DNA of 64,000 nucleotides from Sphaerisporangium corydalis (GCF_025506355.1 NZ_JANZYP010000028.1:1-64000); one strand, 5' to 3'; numbered from the stretch's first letter, positions 14,879 through 23,784 are shown. Numbers and translations: made by a program. Notes: generated by a model not told the origin, from the sequence alone.

Positions 14879-15331
14879 GTGAGATCTTTCGTGAGCGTGG
14901 AGGAGTTCGGCGCGGCCAAGGGGGAGCACCTCGGGTACAGCGGATGGCATGTCGTGACGCAGGCGCAGGTGGACATGTTCGCCGAGGCGACCGGCGACCG
15001 GCAGTGGATCCATGTCGACCCCGAGCGCGCCTCGGCCGGCCCGTTCGGCGCGACCATCGCCCACGGCTACCTGACGCTGGCCCTGCTGCCCGCCTTCATC
15101 GCCGAGATCTTCTCGATCGAGGAGGCCGGCATGGTGGTCAACGTGGGCCTGGACAAGCTGCGCTTCCGCGCCCCCGTCCCGGTCGGCGCCAAGGTGCGCG
15201 GCGGCGCCACGCTCACCGACCTGAAGAACTCGCCCGCCGGGCGGCTGGCCTCGGTCCGGCTGACCGTCGAGGTCGACGGCATGCGCAGGCCCGCCTGCGT
15301 CGCCGACGCGCTGTACCTGTACGTCTCCTGA
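14879..15331 (+). CDS. MaoC-like (R)-specific enoyl-CoA hydratase
   Basis: 150 residues, the size of single hot-dog MaoC hydratases such as mycobacterial HtdZ. The hydratase-2 motif is present: FAEATGDRQWIHVDPERA with the catalytic Asp and His, then GPFGATIAHGYLTLALLP. It hydrates trans-2-enoyl-CoA to (R)-3-hydroxyacyl-CoA in fatty acid metabolism. GTG at 14879 follows CAGGAGG; the upstream frame has no convincing start. It converges with the NlpC/P60 gene, and a hairpin contains both stop codons. Confidence 0.9.
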   Translation: MRSFVSVEEFGAAKGEHLGYSGWHVVTQAQVDMFAEATGDRQWIHVDPERASAGPFGATIAHGYLTLALLPAFIAEIFSIEEAGMVVNVGLDKLRFRAPVPVGAKVRGGATLTDLKNSPAGRLASVRLTVEVDGMRRPACVADALYLYVS

Positions 15332-15353
15332 GGGCCCGGCCGGGCCGGTCAGG
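15327..15353. terminator. Bidirectional terminator containing both stop codons
   Basis: CCTGA...TCAGG arms around GGCCCGG-CCGGGCC. The TGA of the MaoC gene (15329-15331) and the stop of the NlpC/P60 gene (15349-15351) lie inside the outer arms. Confidence 0.6.
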
Positions 15354-16338
15354 GGCGGACGGCGCCCACCAGCCGGCCGCGCCAGTAGGAGTCCAGGGTG
15401 ACGACCTTCACGACGTCGCCGGTGTGCGGCGCGTGCACCATCTTGCCGGCGCCCGCGTAGATGCCCATGTGGCCGAGCCCGTTGCTGAACAGCAGGTCAC
15501 CGGGCTGCAGGTCGTTCAGCGAGACGCGGCGGGCCGACCCCCACGCCCACTGCGAGTAGGTGGTGCGCGGCAGCCTGACGCCGGCCTTGGCCCACGACGC
15601 CTGGGCGAACCCGGAGCAGTCGTAGGCGCCCGGCCCGGTGGCGCCGTAGCGGTACGGCTTGCCCACCTGCGCGAAGGCGAACTGCAGGGCGACCTTGGCG
15701 TTCCCCGACGCCGTGCCGGTGTACTTGATGCCGCGGCTGTTCGGGTCGCCCGCGTTGAACTGGTTGAGCCGCCGCAGGAGGCGTTCCTGCTCGCCGACGA
15801 GCTTGTCGACCTGCTTCTTCTCCTTGGCGACGTCGGCCAGGATCTTCGCCATGTCGTCGTAGGCCGACTTGGCCTTGCCGCGGCGCGTGCGGAGGCCCTT
15901 GGTGGCGTTGTCGAACTCCTCCAGGGTCTGCGCCTGGCCGGCCGTCACCTGGTTGGCCACCGCCAGCCCGGACAGCAGCCCGGCCGGGTCGTCCTGGGAG
16001 ACGATGCCCGGCACGCTCATCAGGCCGCCGTACTGGTACATGTTCGAGGCGGCGGACACGACGTCCTCCCGCAGGTCGGCGACCTTGCCGGTCTCGCGGC
16101 TCAGCTCCTGGTCCAGCCGCCCGTACTTCCGCTTGGCCGACTTGTACTTCTCGGCGACGGTGTTATAGCGCTCCACCATCTTGTCGGCCTGGTCCTGGAG
16201 CTTGTCCAGCCTGGTCTTCGCCTGCGCGACCGTCGGGCGCGGCTCGGCGGACGCGCTCCCCGTCGGGGTCAGCAGCAGGGCGGCGGCCAACCCGGCGACC
16301 GCCGGAACGAGTCTCTTCCGGACGCTGCGCACGGGCAC
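15349..16338 (-). CDS. Secreted NlpC/P60 peptidoglycan endopeptidase
   Basis: 329 residues. A signal peptide (KRLVPAVAGLAAALLLTPTGSASA) is followed by a long coiled-coil domain (about 35-205), then an NlpC/P60 domain with the catalytic Cys in YDCSGFAQASW, His in LGHMGIYAG and a final polar His in HAPHTGD. It is of the RipA/RpfB-partner type that cuts peptidoglycan stems between D-iGlu and mDAP; the coiled coil usually blocks or recruits it to division machinery. GTG start at 16338, with a second GTG two codons on. I searched upstream for a c-di-AMP riboswitch and did not see a convincing one. Confidence 0.9.
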   Translation of the reverse strand: MPVRSVRKRLVPAVAGLAAALLLTPTGSASAEPRPTVAQAKTRLDKLQDQADKMVERYNTVAEKYKSAKRKYGRLDQELSRETGKVADLREDVVSAASNMYQYGGLMSVPGIVSQDDPAGLLSGLAVANQVTAGQAQTLEEFDNATKGLRTRRGKAKSAYDDMAKILADVAKEKKQVDKLVGEQERLLRRLNQFNAGDPNSRGIKYTGTASGNAKVALQFAFAQVGKPYRYGATGPGAYDCSGFAQASWAKAGVRLPRTTYSQWAWGSARRVSLNDLQPGDLLFSNGLGHMGIYAGAGKMVHAPHTGDVVKVVTLDSYWRGRLVGAVRP

Positions 16339-16448
16339 GGAGACCCCTTTCCCTGATCACTCTGGACCGTCGTCCGCTCCGCCGCGGTACGTACGCGGGG
16401 CCGAGCGGCGATTCGTACCAGGAGGTACGCGCTGCGGCGGGATGCGGT

Positions 16449-17189
16449 TCAACGGGACGGGAGATCTCCGGGAGGGGCCGGCGGCGGACAGTCGAAGACG
16501 CGGATGCCGGGGATATCAGGGAGGACGGGGAGGATTCCGAGCGGTCCGCGGCACACGTCCCCCTCCGCGATTTTCCTTCCCTTGCCGGTCAGGACGAGGT
16601 GCATGCGCGTGCCGGAGGGGTCCACCTCCGTGCCCAGTTCGGCGCCGTCCTCGGCCCCGCAGACCTCCTCGTCCCGGGACCGGCCGGGCGACCCCATCGA
16701 CACCGCCTTTCCCGGCGTGACCAGGGAGTCGCTGAGCTCGAAGGCGCAGGAGCCGTTGCGCATCCCGATTTCGAGCCTGCCCGACACCAGGAGCGGGCCG
16801 CTGACGGCGTCGATGCTCAGCCAGACCGTGTGCTTACCGGCCCTCCCGTAGTCGAGGACGCCCCCCCACTTGCCCTCCCGTCCCTTGTGGGGCCGGTCCG
16901 CGGTGAGGTCGGGGAAGCGCAGGCTGGAGGTCAGGTAGGCGAGCAGCAGCCCGATGAGGCAACTGACCAGAAGGGCGGTCAGCCTGTGGAGCGGCACGGA
17001 CCTCCACGGGGGCCTCGTCCACAGCATCAGGGCCACGGTGACGACGCCGATGGCGGCCAGCGCGGCCCGCTGGCCGAAGGTGGGTTCCTTGAGGACGACG
17101 ACGGACGCGATGCTGATCGAGGCGCCGAACAATCCGGCGATGATGAGGCCGAACCCGATCCCGGCCAGGCATACGCGGACACTGTCCAC
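16449..17189 (-). CDS. Membrane protein of unknown function
   Basis: 246 residues. Four hydrophobic segments in the first 90 residues (CLAGIGFGLIIAGLFGA, ASVVVL, LAAIGVVTVALMLW, LTALLVSCLIGLLLAYLT) precede a beta-rich C-terminal region with Cys at GSCAF, EEVCGAED, DVCRGPL and VFDCPPP that may form two disulfides outside the cell. I do not recognise the family. It ends a run of four minus-strand genes and is 37 bases after the coiled-coil membrane protein gene, so it is probably co-transcribed. GTG start. Confidence 0.72.
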   Translation of the reverse strand: MDSVRVCLAGIGFGLIIAGLFGASISIASVVVLKEPTFGQRAALAAIGVVTVALMLWTRPPWRSVPLHRLTALLVSCLIGLLLAYLTSSLRFPDLTADRPHKGREGKWGGVLDYGRAGKHTVWLSIDAVSGPLLVSGRLEIGMRNGSCAFELSDSLVTPGKAVSMGSPGRSRDEEVCGAEDGAELGTEVDPSGTRMHLVLTGKGRKIAEGDVCRGPLGILPVLPDIPGIRVFDCPPPAPPGDLPSR

Positions 17190-17225
17190 CCAACGCTCCC
17201 GTCACTCGGTACTGCTCGAAACCAT

Positions 17226-18500
17226 TCAGTGCGCCGAGACCGGGCCCTTGGCCTGCTCGCGAAGCCACAGGCCCGCGGACTCGGTGAACGCCGGGTTCTT
17301 CATCGCGTCCGCGACCGCCTGCAGGTAGACGGCCACGCAGACGTCGTAGTGCTTGCCCCTGGCGGTGATCCAGGCCTCCCACCGCTCCGCGTGGCGCGCG
17401 CTGCGCGTGGCGGCGAGGCTGACCAGGTACTCGTCGCGGTGCCTGCGCCCTTCGAGCACGGCCAGCACCTTCTCCAGCTTCTTGCGCTCGCGCTGGATGT
17501 CGGCCAGCTTCGTCGCGTACGGGTTCTCGCCGAGGAACCCGTAGGTGAACGTCACCACGCCGCTCAGCGTCAGCAGCGCGCTGAACAGCACGACCACCGG
17601 CACCCGGCCGAGCTGGAGCGTGTCGATCGTCGACTTCACCTGCAGGAGGGTCTCGGAGTCGATGATCGACGCGAACAGCACGGCCGTGCGCAGGTAGGCG
17701 AGCAGGCACACCCCGGTGAACCAGCCCGCCACGACCAGGACGGTGCCCGGGAGCAGGGGCGAGCGCCACCCCTCGACGCTCATCCGCCTGACCCACCCGC
17801 CGGCGAGGTGAGGGGCCACGAGCATCGAGCCCGCCGTGCCGGCGACGAAGGCCAGCGTCATGACCGGGCTCTCGCCGAAGAACAGGAACGTGGCGTACTG
17901 GATCGGGATCTCGACCGCGGCGAACAGCACGAGCACGACACCGCGCAGCACGAAAGCGAGCAGGCGGCGCTTGAGTGAGCGCGTCGGCTCCGCCCACCTG
18001 CGACCGGGCTGGGCGGCGGTCCCCTCCGCGCCGGTCCCCCCCTCCGGCCCCTCGCCGCCGAGCAGCCGCTGAAGCGCCTTCTCCTGCCGGGTCAGGGCCT
18101 CGATCTCGCCCTTGGTGCTCGTGACCTGCTCGGTGCACCTGTTCAGGTCCTGCTTCGTCACCGCGATGCGCTCCTCCAGGCGCTGCAGGTCGCGAAGCGA
18201 GCGGACCTTCTCCTCGGCGACGACCTCCTCGCGCTTGGCCTCCAGCGTCATGAGGTACGGCGGCCTGCTCCCGGTCGAGAGGCTCCACTGGTCGTACATC
18301 CCCGACCTGCCGTCGCGGTAGCCGTTCTCCCGCGCCTCGGCGCGAAGCCTCTTGAGGTCACGCTCCGGGGGCGGCCCCGAGGGCACCGGGCCCCCGTACG
18401 GGTCCCCCTCCATCTCCAGTTCGGCGACGCTCGTCCGGTCGCCGGCGTTGAGGTACGGCTTGACGCGCCACCACCACGCGCGTCGCTGGTTCTGGCCCAT
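17226..18500 (-). CDS. Coiled-coil membrane protein of unknown function
   Basis: 424 residues. Residues 1-75 are soluble; 80-145 form a coiled coil (KREEVVAEEKVRSLRDLQRLEERIAV and on). Then come four or five membrane segments (about 178-200, 206-235, 245-275, 305-330) and a C-terminal cytosolic tail with another coil and an ARSARHAERWEAWITARGKHYDV helix. I do not recognise the family. It lies 21 bases after the vWA-like lipoprotein gene; the membrane segments and coils suggest a complex with the cytosolic coiled-coil protein two genes upstream. Confidence 0.75.
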   Translation of the reverse strand: MGQNQRRAWWWRVKPYLNAGDRTSVAELEMEGDPYGGPVPSGPPPERDLKRLRAEARENGYRDGRSGMYDQWSLSTGSRPPYLMTLEAKREEVVAEEKVRSLRDLQRLEERIAVTKQDLNRCTEQVTSTKGEIEALTRQEKALQRLLGGEGPEGGTGAEGTAAQPGRRWAEPTRSLKRRLLAFVLRGVVLVLFAAVEIPIQYATFLFFGESPVMTLAFVAGTAGSMLVAPHLAGGWVRRMSVEGWRSPLLPGTVLVVAGWFTGVCLLAYLRTAVLFASIIDSETLLQVKSTIDTLQLGRVPVVVLFSALLTLSGVVTFTYGFLGENPYATKLADIQRERKKLEKVLAVLEGRRHRDEYLVSLAATRSARHAERWEAWITARGKHYDVCVAVYLQAVADAMKNPAFTESAGLWLREQAKGPVSAH

Positions 18501-18521
18501 CGGCGTCTTCCTTTCGACGTG

Positions 18522-19250
18522 TCAGACGTAGGTCACCGGAGGGGCACCGGCCCTCTGGAACAGCAGGTTCCAGAAGTCCCTGAACTGCTGCTGTCGTAGG
18601 GCGTCGGAGGTCACGTTGACGCCGAACCCGACGATCCTGACCTGCGTGCCCTCCAGCCGGGGGAGCCGGTTGTCCCGCCGGAGGCGCGCGATGATCGCCT
18701 CGCGCAGGGCGGCGGTGCCGATCTCGGCCTTGTAGAGGTTCAGTTCCTTGGTGTTCTGCGCCATGTCGCTGATCAGCAGGAGCCTGGCCGGGGTGTCGAG
18801 GGGGTTGGCCTGGCGGGCGATGTCGGCCAGGGCGCCGATGACGTCGGACCCGGTCCGCGTCCTGGTCTCCTGCCGGGCGCAGTCCAGCAGCCGGTTCATC
18901 ACCGTGACGGCCGCCGCCCTGCGGGTGAGGTTGATCTGCTCGATCCTGTGCGGGTTCCCCTGGGCGCCGTCCCGGGGGCCGGCGTTCAGGCCGAGCGGCG
19001 CCTGCCGGCAGTCGGAGGAGCCGACCGAACCGCTGACGACGGTGTACGCGACACGGTCGCAGTCGGCGAGGAACGCCGGGACCGCCTCGCGGATCTTCTT
19101 GGGGACGTCGGTGTTGACCGAGAAGGAGGTGGCGTCCACGACCAGGCCGCACGAGCGGAAGACGCTCGGGGGCTCGTCGTCGCCGCACCCCGTCAGGCAC
19201 GCGAGCCCGAGGAGCAGCGCGCAGGCGAGGATCCTGGCCGACGTCATCAC
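18522..19250 (-). CDS. Lipoprotein with a vWA-like domain
   Basis: 242 residues. The N-terminus is a lipoprotein signal (ILACALLLGLACLTGCGDDE) with the lipobox LTGC, so it is anchored to the outer face of the membrane. The rest resembles a von Willebrand A domain: VVDATSFS near residue 40 (the D-x-S-x-S place), TGSDVIGAL near 130, and LLISDMAQN near 160. A metal-binding adhesion or sensing role is suggested by this fold but not proven. The GTG start overlaps the stop of the upstream gene by 4 bases, so the two are translationally coupled. Confidence 0.72.
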   Translation of the reverse strand: MMTSARILACALLLGLACLTGCGDDEPPSVFRSCGLVVDATSFSVNTDVPKKIREAVPAFLADCDRVAYTVVSGSVGSSDCRQAPLGLNAGPRDGAQGNPHRIEQINLTRRAAAVTVMNRLLDCARQETRTRTGSDVIGALADIARQANPLDTPARLLLISDMAQNTKELNLYKAEIGTAALREAIIARLRRDNRLPRLEGTQVRIVGFGVNVTSDALRQQQFRDFWNLLFQRAGAPPVTYV

Positions 19251-20011
19251 GCGGCACCGCCTTCGCTCGCGGGGCCGTTCCCGAGGTTCCGCAGCGCTTC
19301 CTCCACGACCTCACGGATCTTCGGGGGGAGCAGGTCGAGGATGTCGCCGGACATGACGATGCGCTCCTCGGAGGCGTCGGGCTCGATCCTCGCGGGCTCC
19401 CAGGCCGGGAGCCTGACGTCCCTGCGGCCCTCCTTCCGCTTCCTGGCCAGGTAGGAACGGTCCAGGGCCTGGTGGTAGTGGGACACGACGTGGTTGGCGA
19501 AGGACGCCACCTCGTTCATGTCGGTGCGCATCTGGCGGACCGACGACTGGTAGAGCGCCAGCTTCTCGGCCAGCGCCTTGCGCGCGGCGGCGAGCTCGCG
19601 GTCGGCGGCGCCGCGCGCGTCGGCGTCGAGCCGCGCACGGCGGGCGGCGATGACCTCGCCCAGGGGGAGCGGGTACTGCGACGACGGGCCCGGGGCGGGC
19701 GCGGCGGGCGGCCCGGTCCCCTCCAGCCGCCGCGAGAGCTCGTTGATCGTGCCGGCGGCCACCAGAAGGGCGCCCTCCTCCTCCTTGGTGTCCCGGATGA
19801 ACGACTTCATGACCCGGGCGCGGCGGCACGCGCTGTCGGCGGCGACCGCCCGGATGTACTTGGTCCACCTGTCGTCGCCGGACCCGCCCGGCACGCCGGA
19901 CGAGCTCGTCGCGTACGGGAAGTGGTCGTAGGGAACCCCGTGACGCCCGTCCCTGCGTCCCGCGCGGGACGCCTGGAAGAACTGGACTCCTCGCGACCAC
20001 GGCGTCGGCAT
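19247..20011 (-). CDS. Cytosolic coiled-coil protein of unknown function
   Basis: 254 residues with no signal peptide or membrane segment. The N-terminal 90 residues are basic (RGVQFFQASRAGRRDGRHGVP). A helix at about 125-180 (RRARLDADARGAADRELAAARKALAEKL and on) is a coiled coil. The C-terminus (ILDLLPPKIREVVEEALRNLG) is another helix. It is the first gene of the four-gene minus-strand run and overlaps the lipoprotein gene by 4 bases. ATG at 20011 is chosen over a GTG at 20035; neither has a strong binding site. Confidence 0.7.
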   Translation of the reverse strand: MPTPWSRGVQFFQASRAGRRDGRHGVPYDHFPYATSSSGVPGGSGDDRWTKYIRAVAADSACRRARVMKSFIRDTKEEEGALLVAAGTINELSRRLEGTGPPAAPAPGPSSQYPLPLGEVIAARRARLDADARGAADRELAAARKALAEKLALYQSSVRQMRTDMNEVASFANHVVSHYHQALDRSYLARKRKEGRRDVRLPAWEPARIEPDASEERIVMSGDILDLLPPKIREVVEEALRNLGNGPASEGGAA

Positions 20012-20328
20012 GCCCGGGTTATGCGCCTTGTGCACGTGCCCACCGCTTCCCGGCGCGGTACGGAGGGGTCGCGTGGGGCGCGCACGCGGCCGATCGCACC
20101 AGTGCCCTTGATGTGAGTAAAGTACCTAGCTAAAGAACGTCTTAGCAGCCAAGGTCGTTCCAAGCAGCGGAAGATCGTAAAATATACATAAGTCACATAC
20201 ATAAACTCGTGTAAATACGGTTTTCGGCCTTTGATCACGAAAAAATTGCACGCCGAACTCCGGCCCGGCGGACGGAACCGAGTGGGCGGTCCTTGAACGG
20301 CCGGCGGCGTCAGGGGTGGGCGCGTCTG
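20012..20328. other. AT-rich intergenic region
   Basis: 317 bases between two minus-strand genes. 20105-20255 is strikingly AT-rich for this genome, with ATACATAA repeated at 20184-20191 and 20197-20204 (period 13). On the minus strand TATGTATATTTTACG is a possible -10 region for the four-gene cassette. No gene seen. Confidence 0.65.
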
Positions 20329-20341
20329 TCAGGGGTGGGCG
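20310..20341 (-). repeat. Direct repeat spanning the ABC-F stop codon
   Basis: TCAGGGGTGGGCG at 20310-20322 and 20329-20341, 13 of 13 identical, period 19. The second copy holds the gene's stop codon (20329-20331). Confidence 0.88.
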
Positions 20342-21975
20342 AGTTGGTCGACGCGCCCGGCGGTGAGGTGGAGGTGGCGGGTGGTGTCCACGGCCTGGAG
20401 CATGCGGCGGTCGTGGGTGACCAGGAGCAGCGTGCCGGTGTAGGACGCGAGCGCCGATTCGAGCTGCTCGATCGCGACCAGGTCGAGGTGGTTGGTCGGC
20501 TCGTCCAGCACCAGCAGGTTCACGCCCCGGGCCTGGAGCAGCGCGAGGGCCGCGCGGGTGCGCTCGCCGGGTGACAGCGTGGCGGCCGGCCGCAGGACAT
20601 GGTCGGCGCGCAGGCCGAACTTGGCGAGCAGGGTGCGCACGTCCGCGGGCTGCAGGTCGGGCACGGCCGCCTCGAACGCGCCGAGCAGCGGCTCGTCCCC
20701 GAGGAAGAGGGCGCGGGCCTGGTCGACCTCGCCGACCACCACGCCGGGACCGAGCGCGGTGTGCCCCTCGTCGAGCGGCACCCTGCCGAGAAGCGCCGCG
20801 AGCAGCGTCGACTTGCCCGAGCCGTTGGCGCCGGTGATCGCCACCCGCTCGGCCCAGCCGATCTCCAGGTCGACCGGGCCGAGGACGAAGGCGCCCCGCC
20901 TGACCACGGCGCCCCGCGCGGTGGCGACGACGGCCCCGGCACGGGGAGCGGCGGCGATCTCCATGCGGAGCTCCCACTCCTTGCGTGGCTCCTCCACCAC
21001 GTCGAGCCGCTCGATCATCCGCTCGGTCTGGCGCGCCTTGGCCGCCTGCTTCTCGGTGGCCTCTGACCGGAACTTCCGCCCGATCTTGTCGTTGTCGGGG
21101 GCCTTGCGCCGGGCGTTCTTCACGCCCTTCTCCATCCAGGCCCGCTGCATCCCGGCCCGCGCCTGGAGCCCGGCCCGCGTGTCGGCGTACTCCTCGAACT
21201 CGGCGCGGGCATGGCGCCGGGCGACCTCGCGCTCGGTGAGGTAGGCCTCGTAGCCGCCGCCGTACACGCGCACCTGCTGCTGGGCGAGGTCGAGCTCGAC
21301 CACCTTGGTGACGGTCCTGGTGAGGAACTCGCGGTCGTGGCTCACCATCACCGTGCCGGCCCGCAGCCCCTGGACGAAGCGCTCCAGCCGTTCGAGCCCG
21401 TCCAGGTCCAGGTCGTTGGTGGGCTCGTCGAGCAGGAAGACGTCGTACCGGCTGAGCAGCAGGGACGCCATGCCCGCCCGCGCGGCCTGCCCGCCCGACA
21501 GGGCCGTCATCGGCCGGTCGAGCTCGACGTCCAGGCCGAGCTCGGCGGCGACCTCGCCCGCGCGCTCCTCAAGGTCGGCCCCGCCGAGGGCGAGCCAGCG
21601 CTCCAGGCCGGTGGAGTACGCGTCGTCGGCGCCCGGCCGGCCCTCCACCAGGCCCTCGGTCGCCGCGTCCAGGGCGACCTGGGCGGCGGCGACGCCCGTG
21701 CGCCGGGCCAGGAAGGCCGACACCGTCTCCCCGGGCAGGCGGTCGGGCTCCTGGGGGAGGTATCCGACGATGGCCGACGGCGGGCTGAGCTGGACCGAGC
21801 CCGCCTCGGGGGCGGCGAGCCCCGCGAGGATCCGCATCAGCGTGGACTTGCCCGCGCCGTTGACGCCGACCAGGCCGATCACGTCCTCGGGAGCCACGAC
21901 GAGGTCGAGCCCGGCGAACAGGGCCCGGTCACCGTGCCCGGCGGCGAGGTCCTTGGCGACGATGGTGGCGGTCAT
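20329..21975 (-). CDS. ABC-F family ATPase
   Basis: 548 residues with two ABC domains and no membrane segments. Domain 1: Walker A GVNGAGKST near 38, signature LSGGQ near 160, Walker B VFLLDEPTNDLDL near 182. Linker at about 235-320 rich in Arg and Lys. Domain 2: Walker A GANGSGKST near 375, LSPGER near 468, LLVLDEPTNHLDL near 490. ABC-F proteins act on ribosomes: translation factors or antibiotic resistance by target protection. Which type cannot be told from sequence alone. ATG at 21975 opens the first ABC domain. Confidence 0.9.
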   Translation of the reverse strand: MTATIVAKDLAAGHGDRALFAGLDLVVAPEDVIGLVGVNGAGKSTLMRILAGLAAPEAGSVQLSPPSAIVGYLPQEPDRLPGETVSAFLARRTGVAAAQVALDAATEGLVEGRPGADDAYSTGLERWLALGGADLEERAGEVAAELGLDVELDRPMTALSGGQAARAGMASLLLSRYDVFLLDEPTNDLDLDGLERLERFVQGLRAGTVMVSHDREFLTRTVTKVVELDLAQQQVRVYGGGYEAYLTEREVARRHARAEFEEYADTRAGLQARAGMQRAWMEKGVKNARRKAPDNDKIGRKFRSEATEKQAAKARQTERMIERLDVVEEPRKEWELRMEIAAAPRAGAVVATARGAVVRRGAFVLGPVDLEIGWAERVAITGANGSGKSTLLAALLGRVPLDEGHTALGPGVVVGEVDQARALFLGDEPLLGAFEAAVPDLQPADVRTLLAKFGLRADHVLRPAATLSPGERTRAALALLQARGVNLLVLDEPTNHLDLVAIEQLESALASYTGTLLLVTHDRRMLQAVDTTRHLHLTAGRVDQLAHP

Positions 21976-22152
21976 GCGCAAACGGTATCCGGCGCCGGGC
22001 CACCGCCGCACGCCCGCCCAGGCCACCGCCGCGCGCCGGTGGCGCCGGCCGCCTCGCGCGGCCGTCCGCCCGGCGGGGCCGGGATCGCGCGCGTCTCCGG
22101 TCCAGCCCGGGGTGTGTTCCCCGGCCGCCAAGGTCACGGTTACGATCGCCAT

Positions 22153-23010
22153 GTGACGATCGGCGCGACGGGCAGTGGCAGGCTGATGGCGATAAGCGAC
22201 CTCCATGTCGCGTATCCGGAGAACCGCCAGATCGTCGAGAAACTCCGGCCCGAGTCGGACTCCGACTGGCTGATCGTCGCCGGCGACGTCGGCGAGTTCG
22301 TCGCCGACATCGAGTGGGCGCTCACCCTGCTCAAGGAGCGGTTCGCCACCGTCGTGTGGACGCCGGGCAACCACGAGCTGTGGACGCCGAAGGACGACCC
22401 GGTGCGGCTCCGTGGCGACGAGCGGTACCGCCACCTGGTCGAGCTGTGCCGGCGCATCGGCGTGCTCACCCCCGAGGACCCGTACGCCGTGTGGACGGGG
22501 CACGGGGGGCCGGTCACCATCGCGCCGCTGTTCGTGCTGTACGACTACACCTTCCGGCCGCCGGACACCACCAAGGAGGAGGCGCTCGCCTGGGCGCACG
22601 AGACCGGCGTGGTGTGCACCGACGAGTTCCTGCTGCACCCCGACCCCTACCCGAGCCGCGACGCGTGGTGCCGGGCCCGGCTGCGCGAGACCGAGGCCCG
22701 CCTCGCCGAGCGCGACCCCGCCATCCCGACCGTGCTGGTGAACCATTTTCCGCTGACCCGCCAGCCCACCGACATCCTGCACTACCCGCAGTTCGCGCAG
22801 TGGTGCGGCACCGTCGAGACGGCCGACTGGCACCTGCGCCACAACGCGGCGGCGGTCATCTACGGGCACCTGCACATCCCCCGCACCACCTGGTACGACG
22901 GGGTGCGCTTCGAGGAGGTGTCGCTGGGGTACCCGCGCGAGCGGCGCCAGTACAACATTGACGGCATGCGGGCGATCAGGCACGTCTTCCCGGAGGAGGC
23001 CCCGTCGTGA
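22153..23010 (+). CDS. Metallophosphoesterase coupled to a phosphopantetheinyl transferase
   Basis: 285 residues of the calcineurin-like fold: MAISDLHVAY near 12, VAGDVGEF near 42, TPGNHELW near 72, a His in VLVNHFPLTR near 198 and VIYGHLHIPR near 238. Its GTG start is at 22153. The stop overlaps the start of the phosphopantetheinyl transferase gene by 4 bases. This pair is often found together in actinomycetes; it may act on phosphopantetheine, CoA or 3',5'-ADP, but that is inference from the neighbour. Confidence 0.88.
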   Translation: MTIGATGSGRLMAISDLHVAYPENRQIVEKLRPESDSDWLIVAGDVGEFVADIEWALTLLKERFATVVWTPGNHELWTPKDDPVRLRGDERYRHLVELCRRIGVLTPEDPYAVWTGHGGPVTIAPLFVLYDYTFRPPDTTKEEALAWAHETGVVCTDEFLLHPDPYPSRDAWCRARLRETEARLAERDPAIPTVLVNHFPLTRQPTDILHYPQFAQWCGTVETADWHLRHNAAAVIYGHLHIPRTTWYDGVRFEEVSLGYPRERRQYNIDGMRAIRHVFPEEAPS

Positions 23011-23723
23011 TCGAGAGCATTCTCCCCTCGTACGTGGTCTCCGAGGACCTGTTCGAGGATCCGCCGGACACGATGCTGTTCCCCGAGGAGGAGAAGGCCG
23101 TCGAGGTGGCGGTCGACAAGCGGCGCAGGGAGTTCACCACCGCACGGCTGTGCGCCCGGCGCGCCATGGCCCGCCTCGGCCTGCCGCCCGTGCCGGTGGT
23201 GCCGGGGCCGCGCGGGGAGCCGGGGTGGCCGAGCGGGATCGTCGGCAGCATGACCCACTGCACCGGCTACCGCGCCGCCGTGCTCGGCAGGTCGGCGCGG
23301 GTCGCCACGATCGGCATCGACGCCGAGCCCAACGAGGTCCTGACCCAGGGCGTGCTCGAGGTGATCTCCCTGCCGGCGGAACGGGAACGCCTGCGCGAGC
23401 TGGCACGCCGGAGCGAGGGCGTCTGCTGGGAGCGGCTGCTGTTCAGCGCCAAGGAGTCGGTCTACAAGGCGTGGTTCCCGCTGACCGGGCTGTGGCTCGA
23501 CTTCGAGGAGGCGGACCTGTCGATCGGCCCCGATGACGGCACCTTCTCCGCGCGGCTCCTCGTGCCGGGTCCCGTGGTGGACGGCTCGGAGGTGACGGCC
23601 TTCTCCGGGCGGTGGCTGGTGAGGGACGGCCTCATCCTGACCGCGATCGTCCTGCCGGCCCCGGCGACGACGGCCGGCTCGCCTCCGGGGGCCTCCCCCG
23701 GCTCGGAACTGATCGGCTCCTAG
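23007..23723 (+). CDS. 4'-phosphopantetheinyl transferase
   Basis: 238 residues, Sfp/EntD type. The family motifs are present: RREFTTARLCARRAM near 42, GSMTHCTGYRAAVLG near 80, IGIDAEPNE near 103 (metal-binding Asp and Glu) and FSAKESVYKAWFPLTG near 150. It moves phosphopantetheine from CoA to a Ser of carrier proteins in polyketide, nonribosomal peptide or fatty acid synthesis. It starts inside the stop of the metallophosphoesterase gene (4-base overlap). No carrier protein gene lies in the window, so it serves clusters elsewhere. Confidence 0.9.
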   Translation: MIESILPSYVVSEDLFEDPPDTMLFPEEEKAVEVAVDKRRREFTTARLCARRAMARLGLPPVPVVPGPRGEPGWPSGIVGSMTHCTGYRAAVLGRSARVATIGIDAEPNEVLTQGVLEVISLPAERERLRELARRSEGVCWERLLFSAKESVYKAWFPLTGLWLDFEEADLSIGPDDGTFSARLLVPGPVVDGSEVTAFSGRWLVRDGLILTAIVLPAPATTAGSPPGASPGSELIGS

Positions 23724-23784
23724 CCCGGCTACCCCGGGGACGCCCCGATCAGGCAAAGGCCAGGCCATTTCCTGATTTACGGTA

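Noticed and set aside
16339-16448. c-di-AMP (ydaO) riboswitch before the NlpC/P60 gene
   Set aside because: Such riboswitches are common at this place in actinomycetes, but I could not find the conserved core in this sequence.
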